Shown: positions 6,891 through 12,900 of the stretch, piece after piece
How positions within the stretch are numbered: position 1 is the stretch's first letter
Layout: each line of letters begins with the position of its first letter
Origin: JABDDM01 sp038240295
GTDB lineage: Bacteria > Bacteroidota > Ignavibacteria > Palsa-1295
DNA: 12,900 nt
Assembly: GCA_038240295.1 (NCBI GenBank)
Contig: JBBSDW010000096.1
Coordinates: 1-12,900 of the forward strand
Direction: 5' to 3'
Translations under genes and position numbers: made by a program
Notes under the pieces: generated by a model
What the model saw: the letters and a program-made list of their open reading frames with translations, nothing else
Database searches by the model: none
Told to the model about the DNA's origin: nothing

Positions 6891-6946
6891 TACTCTGTTT
6901 TTCTTATCCGCTGCTTTTCTTGTCATCTCATTAAAGTTACGTTTGC

Positions 6947-7801
6947 ATGAATAGCATTGGAGTCATCGGGGCCGGCACCATGGGCTCTGGCATTGCCCTT
7001 TCCTCGGCGCTCGCTGGATATGAGGTCGTGCTCTATGATATCTCCGAGGAGTTTCTTCAGCGCGCCTATCGCAATATCGGCCTGCTGATGGATAAGTCGG
7101 TCGAACGCGGAAAGCTCAAAGTCGAAGATGCAAACAAAGCTGCGCTCCGTATTCGCACGACTACCCATTTCGATCATCTGAAAACGTGTGACCTGATCAT
7201 CGAAGCTGCCGTCGAAAAGCTTTCGACGAAGCAGGAGCTATTTGCGAAACTTGCTGAGGCCTGTCAGGAGTCGTGCATCCTTGCCACGAACACCTCTTCC
7301 CTCTCGATCACGGCTATTGCAAGCGCAACGAAATGTCCCGAGCGCGTACTTGGACTGCATTTCTTCAACCCGGCACACATCATGAAGCTTGTCGAGATCA
7401 TTCGCGGCCAGCAAACGAGCGATGATGTGATGTACCGTGCAGAGGGCTACGTCAAGCAACTTGGCAAGACTCCGGTGCTCGCGAAGGATACGCCGGGCTT
7501 TATCGTGAACCGCGTTGCCCGCAATTTTTATGGCGAAGCGTTTCGATTGTTGAATGATGGCGTGGCCACTGTTGAACAAATCGATAAAATATGGCGATCG
7601 AACGGTTGGGCGATGGGTCCGTTCGAGTTGATGGATCTCATCGGCATCGATGTCAACCTCGCAGTAACGCAATCGGTCTACGATCAATTTTTCGGCGAAC
7701 CCCGTTTTCGTCCGCAACTGGTTCAACAGAAGATGGTCGAAGCAAATCTGCTCGGTAAAAAAACGGGGCGAGGATTTTACGATCACGCACCGAAGAAGTA
7801 A
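6947..7801 (+). CDS. 3-hydroxyacyl-CoA dehydrogenase (3-hydroxybutyryl-CoA dehydrogenase / PaaH-like, 284 aa)
   Basis: NAD(P)-dependent oxidation of (S)-3-hydroxyacyl-CoA to 3-ketoacyl-CoA. The N-terminal Rossmann motif is GVIGAGTMGSGIA (5-17), with Asp31 at the end of the second strand as expected for NAD binding. Catalytic residues line up with the human enzyme at identical spacing: S117 (NTSSL), H138 (GLHFFNP), E150 (KLVEII) and N188 (GFIVNR). The C-terminal dimer domain shows GPFELMDLIG and ends GKKTGRGFYDH. Length is typical of the stand-alone Hbd/FadB2/PaaH group. Its stop codon overlaps the start of the FMN reductase gene (TAATG), pointing to translational coupling. In this setting it may oxidise 3-hydroxyadipyl-CoA (PaaH), but the sequence alone does not separate this from 3-hydroxybutyryl-CoA. 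Confidence 0.93.
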   Translation: MNSIGVIGAGTMGSGIALSSALAGYEVVLYDISEEFLQRAYRNIGLLMDKSVERGKLKVEDANKAALRIRTTTHFDHLKTCDLIIEAAVEKLSTKQELFAKLAEACQESCILATNTSSLSITAIASATKCPERVLGLHFFNPAHIMKLVEIIRGQQTSDDVMYRAEGYVKQLGKTPVLAKDTPGFIVNRVARNFYGEAFRLLNDGVATVEQIDKIWRSNGWAMGPFELMDLIGIDVNLAVTQSVYDQFFGEPRFRPQLVQQKMVEANLLGKKTGRGFYDHAPKK

Positions 7802-8382
7802 TGTCGATCAAGGTGTTGGGAATCTGCGGGAGTTTGCGCACGCCATCGGTGACATCGCACGCAGTGCAGGTTGCGCTCGAAGGCGCGAGGGTTGCGGGCG
7901 CGGAAATCAGCTTTCTCGACCTTGCCGATCTCGATCTCCCGTTATGTGACGGCCGCGACGATGATTCGACCTATCCAGAGTCTGTATTAAAATTTCGCAC
8001 CGCGATCAAAGATGTCCAAGGCGTAATCCTTGGGACGCCGGAGTATCACAACAGCCTAACTGGTGCGTTAAAGAATGCGCTCGATCTTTGCAGCTTTGCG
8101 GAATTCGAGCATAAAATGGTCGGCGTGATCGGAGTTGCCGGCGGCGGAATGGGCGCCATCAATTCGATCAACCATCTTCGAACCATCATGCGCGGCGTTG
8201 GTGCGTGGGTAGTGCCGAATCAAGTATCGATCTCGAATTCGAGCAGGTTGCAGGCAAACGATTTTGGAGAGCAGCAGCAAGCGCTTACCAACCGCCTGAC
8301 CAAACTGGGAGCCGATGTAACAAAGTTTGCTCGCCTCATCGTTGCCGGCGTCATCGACGTAGATACGGATGAGACAAACTGA
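7801..8382 (+). CDS. NADPH-dependent FMN reductase family flavoprotein (193 aa)
   Basis: Flavodoxin-like fold of the NADPH-dependent FMN reductase family (PF03358), which reduces flavin, quinones or azo compounds with NAD(P)H. The phosphate-binding loop is GICGSLRTPS (7-16), and the second family signature GTPEYHNSLTGALKNALD spans 78-95. A glycine-rich VAGGGMGAIN segment follows. Length fits. It overlaps the dehydrogenase stop by one base, so it is probably made in step with that enzyme. The peroxiredoxin gene starts 30 bp on. It could supply reduced flavin or electrons to a nearby oxidoreductase, but that is guesswork. A general quinone or flavin reductase role is equally possible. Confidence 0.88.
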   Translation: MSIKVLGICGSLRTPSVTSHAVQVALEGARVAGAEISFLDLADLDLPLCDGRDDDSTYPESVLKFRTAIKDVQGVILGTPEYHNSLTGALKNALDLCSFAEFEHKMVGVIGVAGGGMGAINSINHLRTIMRGVGAWVVPNQVSISNSSRLQANDFGEQQQALTNRLTKLGADVTKFARLIVAGVIDVDTDETN

Positions 8383-8412
8383 CGAAAACAACACTTTTTT
8401 TCTACGACGCTT

Positions 8413-8910
8413 ATGAAACGCTTTTTGATGACAATGATGATCGCAACTGCTGCTGTTACACTCAAAGCCGGCGACACGGCTCCTGCTTTTACTGCCACTG
8501 CCACCGATGGATCGACGATAAACCTCGCCGATTACGCCGGTAAACAAAACGTGGTGCTCTATTTTTATCCCGAAGACATGACGGGCGGATGTACGCGTGA
8601 AGCCTGCAGCTTTCGCGACGATCTTTCGAAATACGCTGCTGCCAACACCGCAATCCTCGGCGTCTCGATGGACGATCAGGCGAAGCATCGGCAGTTCACA
8701 CAAAAAGATAGCCTGACATTCCCTTTACTTGTCGATACAAGTGGCACAATTTGCAATGCGTATGGTGTGCCCTTCTCCGGTCACCACGCGCATCGCTGGA
8801 CGTTCCTGATCGGTAAGGATGGAAAGATCGTCAAGACTTATCATGACGTTGATCCGCGCATTCACAGTGCCGAGCTTCTCGCCGATATCGCTTCGCACGC
8901 TTCCAATTAA
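8413..8910 (+). CDS. Exported peroxiredoxin, BCP/PrxQ type (165 aa)
   Basis: Thiol peroxidase reducing H2O2 and alkyl hydroperoxides. The thioredoxin-fold core shows GDTAPAFTATATDG, YFYPEDMTGGCTREACSFRDD and LVDTSG. The peroxidatic site follows the Pxxx(T/S)xxC rule: P53, T57, C60. C65, five residues on, is the usual resolving cysteine of many BCP/PrxQ enzymes. Most family members read TPGC, whereas here it is TGGC, a mild change. Unlike most BCPs, it begins with a signal-like segment (MKRFLMTMMIATAAVTLKA), so it is probably periplasmic, with cleavage near residue 19. The M28 peptidase follows within 4 bp if its TTG start is right. Confidence 0.9.
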   Translation: MKRFLMTMMIATAAVTLKAGDTAPAFTATATDGSTINLADYAGKQNVVLYFYPEDMTGGCTREACSFRDDLSKYAAANTAILGVSMDDQAKHRQFTQKDSLTFPLLVDTSGTICNAYGVPFSGHHAHRWTFLIGKDGKIVKTYHDVDPRIHSAELLADIASHASN

Positions 8911-8914
8911 ACTT

Positions 8915-10213
8915 TTGAAAAATTATCTCAGCAAGATCTCGCTCGCTGTTCTTGTTCTTGTCGCATGCAGGCTGAGCGTTGATGCTCAGCCCTATACCCG
9001 TGGAGCGATCCTGCCTAGCGATATTCTTGCGAGAATTCAGATCCTAACCAACGATTCGCTCGAAGGACGGCTTTCGGGCAGCATCGGCGCCGAGCGAGCT
9101 GCCCGATTTATTGCGGGTGAGTTCAAACGCTATGAACTGCAGCCGATCGATTCTGCGAAAGAGTATCTTCAGCGTTTCACGTTCGCAGAGCGCGTTACAC
9201 AACGTTGGATGGACACTGTTCATTTTGAACATCACACCACTGCGAACGTTGTCGGCTATCTCCCCGGCAGCGATCCCGTGTTAAGCAAAGAAGTCATTGT
9301 TGTCGGCGCGCACTACGATCATCTTGGATTTGGCGGCCGAAACGCACTCGATTCGAATCACCTGATCCACTATGGCGCCGACGACAATGCAAGCGGGGTT
9401 GCAGGAATGCTCGAACTCGCGCAGTACTATGGATTCTTCGCGCGAATGAAAATGCTCAAACGCAGCGTCGTCTTCATCGCATTTTCTGGCGAAGAGGAAG
9501 GGCTTTTCGGCAGTAAATATTTTATCGATCATCCGCTGGTCCCGCTCACATCCATTCGAGCAATGATCAATATGGATATGGTCGGTCGACTGAGTGCGGA
9601 CAGCATTCTCATCATCGAAGGTGTCGGTTCTTCGCCGCAATGGACGAAAATCTACAGTCAGCTTAATTCGCCGAAGCAATTCAATCTTCGCTTAAAATCC
9701 GCCGGACTCGGCCCGAGCGACCACATGAATTTTTATCTGGCGAAAATCCCTGTCGCGTTTTTCTTTACGGGCTACCATCCCGATTATCATCGGTCATCGG
9801 ATACGTGGGATAAGATCAATTCGGTCGGCGAAGCGCGCATTGTGAAATTCGCAAGTAAACTTCTCGAACGTCTCGCAAACGACTCGACGCCGCTCCCCTA
9901 TTCAAGGGCAACAGAGGACACGACGCAACACGCTTCCAGCTTTCACGTCTATGTCGGAGGTGTTCCCGATTATGGCTACGAAGGAGTCGGAGTGAAGATC
10001 AGCGCTGTCACCGATCATTCACCAGCAGAAAAAGCGGGGTTCAAGGCCAACGATATTCTCGTAGATTTTGGCAACTACCCGATCAAAACGATCTACGATT
10101 ATACCGATGCACTGGCAAAGCATCACCCTGGCGAGATTGTCGTCGCCATTCTCAAACGCGGCGAAGAAACGGTGAAGCTTTTTGTAACCCTCGGCTCGCG
10201 AGCGATGCATTGA
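8915..10213 (+). CDS. M28-family metallopeptidase with C-terminal PDZ domain, exported (432 aa)
   Basis: Zinc aminopeptidase-type peptidase of family M28. Expected metal and catalytic residues are present: H133 (GAHYDHLG), D156 (GADDNASG), E193/E194 (SGEEEG), D221 (NMDMVGR) and H292 (PDYHRSSDT). A PDZ domain follows at about 343-428, with SPAEKAGFKANDILVDFG. I chose TTG at 8915, which lies 4 bases after the peroxiredoxin stop and gives a compact signal peptide starting MKNYLSKISLAVLVL. ATGs at 8819 or 8843 would overlap the peroxiredoxin gene by 92 or 68 bases and put unlikely sequence before the hydrophobic core. The signal ends LVAC, which meets the lipobox rule (Cys18), so it may be a lipoprotein. 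Alternatively it is cut after VDA, before Gln25. Likely role: periplasmic peptide trimming. Confidence 0.88.
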   Translation: MKNYLSKISLAVLVLVACRLSVDAQPYTRGAILPSDILARIQILTNDSLEGRLSGSIGAERAARFIAGEFKRYELQPIDSAKEYLQRFTFAERVTQRWMDTVHFEHHTTANVVGYLPGSDPVLSKEVIVVGAHYDHLGFGGRNALDSNHLIHYGADDNASGVAGMLELAQYYGFFARMKMLKRSVVFIAFSGEEEGLFGSKYFIDHPLVPLTSIRAMINMDMVGRLSADSILIIEGVGSSPQWTKIYSQLNSPKQFNLRLKSAGLGPSDHMNFYLAKIPVAFFFTGYHPDYHRSSDTWDKINSVGEARIVKFASKLLERLANDSTPLPYSRATEDTTQHASSFHVYVGGVPDYGYEGVGVKISAVTDHSPAEKAGFKANDILVDFGNYPIKTIYDYTDALAKHHPGEIVVAILKRGEETVKLFVTLGSRAMH

Positions 10214-10226
10214 TTTTTGAGCCGAG
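10190..10226. terminator. Inverted repeat at convergent gene ends, possible terminator
   Basis: Perfect 8-bp arms ctcggctc (10190-10197) and gagccgag (10219-10226) around a 21-base loop that contains the peptidase stop codon. Neither strand shows a good T tract right after the stem, so termination is only suggested by its position between convergent genes. Confidence 0.3.
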
Positions 10227-10262
10227 ACAAGGCTTCCTCTTACCTTATTTGCCGACGGTGCT

Positions 10263-11783
10263 TCAAAAGATACGCATCCGCATTGCCGACTGAACCAGGA
10301 GCTTCGGTTTGCGGCTCAGGCTTACTCTCCAGCCTGGCCACGCCTTAACGAGGGCGTAGACTTCGCGCAGCATGACCGATCCGAGAAGCAGGAACATCGG
10401 ATCCATCATGTAGCGAATACGATTGTTCTCGCCCATTTCAAAAATATTTGCAATGACGCTAACGAAGAGCAGATTCACGGTAATAAAAAGCATCGTGATC
10501 TGAGCAGCGTCCGCCTCTTTTGTCCGAAGTGTTCGGATCACAAAGCGCGCTGCATACAAGAGCATCATTGGAATCAGCAACAGCATGAACCAGGGCGTCG
10601 ACAGAAGCATCTGACGTTGATACCCGGACGTGCCCTTGGTCGTGTGATCGGGATAACTCGCCAGCTCGCCATAGACGACAGCGCGAAAGATCGGATCGTA
10701 AGCGCCAAGCTTTTCAACGCGCGTACGGAGCATGTAAAATTCCGCTGGCGATCTTGCATAAAAGAACGAACTCTTGACGATGCTCGTAGCAAGCACCGCT
10801 GGCATGTGCGAAGCCACATAGAGCGCATCCCGCTTATACATTTCAGAGATCTGGATGTACTGTACACAATTGAAATTTACCGCGCCGCCTACTTTGGCCG
10901 TTTGATCAAGCGCAGGGATTCCTGTCAGGTGCCTGTCAACCGAGAGTGACTGGTAACAATCGAGATCACTGAACGCAGGAATCAGCGCAGCAGGGCTGAG
11001 TTTACCTTGAGCTACGAGATCCTTGCGAGTCTCCTCACTCACTTGTTCCGTCGTCACCCGGGCGAGGTGCTGTCCGAACCACGTGCTGCCCGTAAGGCTG
11101 CCGAATTGGACGATGTTTTTTGCGTAAAAAAGTCCTATGAGCATCAGCGGAACGAGCGCTGCTTTAAAGAGTAACTTCCGATCTGCTTTCGCAAAATAGA
11201 AGATCATCGAGGTGATCGCAATCACCCAAACCGCATGAAAAAGCGAACGGGTGAGTACAACGATGAGCATACCCGTAAAAAAACCGAATGCATATCTCGC
11301 CTGCTTTCGGTCGAAGAATTGAACGAGCGCGTAGGTCATCACGAGAAATAGCGTCGCGAGCGGATAGTCGTAGAAAAGCCAGTTTTCAAAGACGATCGAC
11401 ACCGGACTCACAGCAGAAACAAGTGCGATCACGAATGCAAGCTTTTCCGAAGCCCCGAACCGCTTGAGCAGCCAGAATAAGAGCAGCGTCTGCAGTAGCC
11501 CGAGACCCAGATATGCTGCATGGAATATCGCCGGAGCGTGGAGCGCGTTCAGCTTTAAGACGACACCGAGGAAGGCGTTAAAGAGCGGCGGCTGCGAATG
11601 AAGATACCACAAGCTTTCGACAAGCCGATGTTGCAGCAGCGGGATATCGAGGAATTGCCAGAACGTGAAGAGGGGGCTCGCGTCGAAGCGTATACCGATC
11701 AGGTAGAAAACAACGCGCGAAAGCAGGAATAGCCCTGCCAAAATAGCGGGCATACGCCGAGCTGAGCGTAGCGAAACCTCCAT
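10263..11783 (-). CDS. Polytopic membrane protein, probable GT-C-type glycosyltransferase (506 aa)
   Basis: A membrane protein with about ten hydrophobic segments, starting at residues 11-31 (MPAILAGLFLLSRVVFYLIG) and continuing through 90-110, 120-150, 170-200, 210-225 and several near the C-terminus (about 395-420, 430-450, 460-480). After the first membrane segment comes a loop ending in LHSQPPLFNAFLGVVLKL, which resembles the 'PPL' loop of the GT39/ArnT/PMT-type glycosyltransferases that use lipid-linked sugars. A soluble stretch from about 230 to 320 interrupts the membrane segments. A classical Asp-Glu pair in the first loop is not clear, so the enzyme class is tentative. An O-antigen or surface-polysaccharide membrane protein without transferase activity is also possible. 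It is separated from exodeoxyribonuclease III upstream by 135 bp with an inverted repeat. Confidence 0.6.
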   Translation of the reverse strand: MEVSLRSARRMPAILAGLFLLSRVVFYLIGIRFDASPLFTFWQFLDIPLLQHRLVESLWYLHSQPPLFNAFLGVVLKLNALHAPAIFHAAYLGLGLLQTLLLFWLLKRFGASEKLAFVIALVSAVSPVSIVFENWLFYDYPLATLFLVMTYALVQFFDRKQARYAFGFFTGMLIVVLTRSLFHAVWVIAITSMIFYFAKADRKLLFKAALVPLMLIGLFYAKNIVQFGSLTGSTWFGQHLARVTTEQVSEETRKDLVAQGKLSPAALIPAFSDLDCYQSLSVDRHLTGIPALDQTAKVGGAVNFNCVQYIQISEMYKRDALYVASHMPAVLATSIVKSSFFYARSPAEFYMLRTRVEKLGAYDPIFRAVVYGELASYPDHTTKGTSGYQRQMLLSTPWFMLLLIPMMLLYAARFVIRTLRTKEADAAQITMLFITVNLLFVSVIANIFEMGENNRIRYMMDPMFLLLGSVMLREVYALVKAWPGWRVSLSRKPKLLVQSAMRMRIF

Positions 11784-11814
11784 ACGTTGTTAATGGCAAA
11801 CGTCAAAACAAGAG

Positions 11815-11845
11815 CGATCTGTGCAAGAATTAAAGGCGCAGATCG
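11815..11845. repeat. Imperfect 10-bp inverted repeat upstream of the membrane protein gene
   Basis: Arms cgatctgtgc (11815-11824) and gcgcagatcg (11836-11845) match at nine of ten positions around an 11-base AT-rich loop. The element lies 32-62 bases before the ATG of the leftward membrane-protein gene and about 75 bases after the stop of exodeoxyribonuclease III. It has no T tract, so an operator or 5' leader hairpin is as likely as a terminator. Confidence 0.5.
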
Positions 11846-11918
11846 TAATCAGGGCAGGCAAATGCCCTTAGAGCTGAACGAATATACGGCTTTTTTTGCC
11901 AAATTGTTCTCTCGCGCT

Positions 11919-12686
11919 CTAAGGTATCTTCAGGAGGATCTCGATCGGGCAATGGTCGCTTCCCATTACCGTTGGGTGGATCTCAGCCGATTTCACGAGC
12001 GGAACAACATCCGGCGTGACGAAAAAATAGTCGATACGCCAGCCTATATTTCTGGGCCGCATATTGCGGAAGTTGTCCCAATAGGTATACAGGTCGGTCT
12101 CCTCGTGGAATCTTCGGAAAATATCAACATAGCCCATATCGACGATCTTGTCGAGCCAGGCTCGTTCTTCCAGTAAAAACCCGGATGACTTCGACCACTC
12201 CGCGGGCCTCGCAACATCGATCTCCTTGTGCGCCGTGTTATAATCGCCGCAGATGATCAGCTTCTTCCCTTCTGCCCGCAACTCCTCCCATTGCTCGAGA
12301 AGCAGTTCGTAAAAATCGAGCTTGTATCTCACACGTTCAGGACCGCGGCCGCCGTTCGGAAAATAAATATTGTAGAGTGTGAACTCCCGATAGTCCAGTC
12401 GAAGCACTCGGCCCTCGGCATCGAAGCGAGAGGCTTCGCAACCCATACAAACGTTAGCGGGCTTCTTTTTCGTGTAAACCGCGACGCCCGAGTACCCTTT
12501 TTTCTCGGCGCTGAAAAAGTAGCTGGTGTAGCCCGCGATGTTCAACAATTCTTCATCGAGCTGGTCGCGCTGTGCCTTGGTCTCCTGCAGACAAAGAATA
12601 TCGGGCTGTTCACGCGTCACATAATCGATCAGCCCTTTTTTCTGCGCCGCACGGATACCGTTCACATTCCAACAGATGATTCGCAT
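11919..12686 (-). CDS. xth: Exodeoxyribonuclease III / AP endonuclease (255 aa)
   Basis: Cleaves DNA at abasic sites and removes 3'-blocking groups in base-excision repair, and has 3'-5' exonuclease activity. Conserved motifs of the ExoIII/APE1 family run in order: CWNVNGIRA (N7), CLQETK (E35), YNIYFPNGG, GDYNTAHKEID (catalytic Asp and Asn), WRIDYFF and the C-terminal GSDHCPI (His). The GDYNTAH form is that of the ExoA/APE1-like subgroup rather than E. coli XthA. Length is standard. Its ATG lies 3 bases after the stop of the upstream DUF512 gene, so the two probably share a transcript. No Shine-Dalgarno is seen. Confidence 0.95.
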   Translation of the reverse strand: MRIICWNVNGIRAAQKKGLIDYVTREQPDILCLQETKAQRDQLDEELLNIAGYTSYFFSAEKKGYSGVAVYTKKKPANVCMGCEASRFDAEGRVLRLDYREFTLYNIYFPNGGRGPERVRYKLDFYELLLEQWEELRAEGKKLIICGDYNTAHKEIDVARPAEWSKSSGFLLEERAWLDKIVDMGYVDIFRRFHEETDLYTYWDNFRNMRPRNIGWRIDYFFVTPDVVPLVKSAEIHPTVMGSDHCPIEILLKIP

Positions 12687-12689
12687 AAC

Positions 12690-12900
12690 TTAGGCTTGGA
12701 TAACAGGCAGGGTGATTCGCCTACTCTGAAACGTCTGTGCATCGGGGTCGTCGAGATAGTGCAAGACCTCCTCCCAACTTCCGTGAAAGATCGCCATTGC
12801 ACGGCCACCTAAATTTTTCTGCAACCCTGCTGGCGTTTCGTCGTCAAGAAAAATGTCATCCTCGTTCAAGACGTTCGGCGGAAGCAGTAGGAGATCGCTC
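12690..12900 (-). CDS. C-terminus of a DUF512-type radical SAM-associated protein (partial, runs off the window)
   Basis: Seventy codons open leftward from the window edge to a TAA at 12690-12692. The segment LLLLPPNVLNEDDIFLDD followed by TPAGLQKNLGGRAMAIFHGS fits the end of the DUF512 domain, whose members close with a 'PN.L...  .FLDD.t...L...LG' pattern and usually carry an N-terminal PDZ-like and radical SAM region. About 20 further residues with no clear family signal (ending LPVIQA) follow. The N-terminal part is outside the window, so the radical SAM domain cannot be confirmed. The stop lies 3 bases before the start of exodeoxyribonuclease III, indicating an operon. Confidence 0.6.
   Translation of the reverse strand, partial: SDLLLLPPNVLNEDDIFLDDETPAGLQKNLGGRAMAIFHGSWEEVLHYLDDPDAQTFQSRRITLPVIQA

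Noticed and set aside
6938..6945. TACGTTTG, a match to the Bacteroidota -7 promoter box
   Set aside because: It ends one base before the ATG at 6947, so transcription would start inside the coding region. No -33 element at the right distance is seen.
8068..8703. Leftward 211-codon open frame across the FMN reductase and peroxiredoxin genes
   Set aside because: It spans two well-supported rightward genes and its translation (Cys/His/Arg-rich) shows no domain, as expected for an antisense shadow.
12228..12812. Rightward 194-codon open frame antisense to exodeoxyribonuclease III
   Set aside because: It covers a gene with all family motifs on the other strand and has no recognisable protein signal.

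Overview
The window looks like chromosomal DNA of a bacterium from the Bacteroidota/Chlorobiota side of the FCB group. Kapabacteria or Ignavibacteria-like lineages are my best guess, but no marker gene fixes the taxon. Two things point there. One protein ends in a type IX secretion (T9SS) type A sorting domain, and another is a secreted protein opening with the 'ISYQGTL' module common in that phylum. In addition, most starts lack a Shine-Dalgarno sequence. Base composition is moderate (by eye near 50-55% GC) and even, with no tRNA, rRNA, IS element, integrase or CRISPR array visible.

Layout. (1) 1-1273: a 13-bp tandem repeat, a small EthD-domain protein and a crotonase-family enzyme, same strand. 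(2) 1290-3067: two surface or secreted proteins that interrupt the catabolic genes. They are a leftward T9SS-sorted fragment without a signal peptide and a rightward secreted protein with a C1q-like C-terminus. (3) 3143-4724: two more crotonases, a classical enoyl-CoA hydratase (PaaF-like) and a PaaG-type isomerase. (4) 4730-5794, leftward: a poxvirus/Deinococcus-type DNA topoisomerase IB. (5) 5930-6820: a PaaA/BoxB-family diiron oxygenase subunit with its own terminator. (6) 6947-10213: a rightward run of 3-hydroxyacyl-CoA dehydrogenase (PaaH/Hbd-like), NADPH-dependent FMN reductase, exported peroxiredoxin and M28 peptidase with a PDZ domain. (7) 10263-12900, leftward: a polytopic membrane protein of GT-C glycosyltransferase type, exodeoxyribonuclease III and the C-terminus of a DUF512 (radical-SAM-associated) protein.

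How the genes may work together. The oxygenase, PaaG-type isomerase, PaaF-like hydratase and PaaH-like dehydrogenase match, in order, the epoxidation, ring isomerisation and beta-oxidation steps of the aerobic phenylacetyl-CoA pathway. The PaaB, C, D and E partners, the PaaZ ring-opening enzyme, the thiolase and the CoA ligase are not in this window. The first crotonase (410-1273) keeps only one of the two hydratase glutamates and resembles MenB/ring-hydrolase crotonases, so it is a candidate for the missing ring-opening or another hydrolytic step. This assignment is inference from gene content. The DNA topology/repair genes, peptidase and glycosyltransferase look like ordinary unrelated neighbours.

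No stretch of more than about 135 bases is without a gene. The gaps at 1926-2059, 5795-5929, 6821-6946 and 11784-11918 hold, respectively, possible promoter boxes, nothing I can name, an intrinsic terminator and an inverted repeat. I did not find a convincing undescribed system. The most unusual points are the lone PaaA/BoxB-like oxygenase, the odd crotonase and the repeat array at the left edge.
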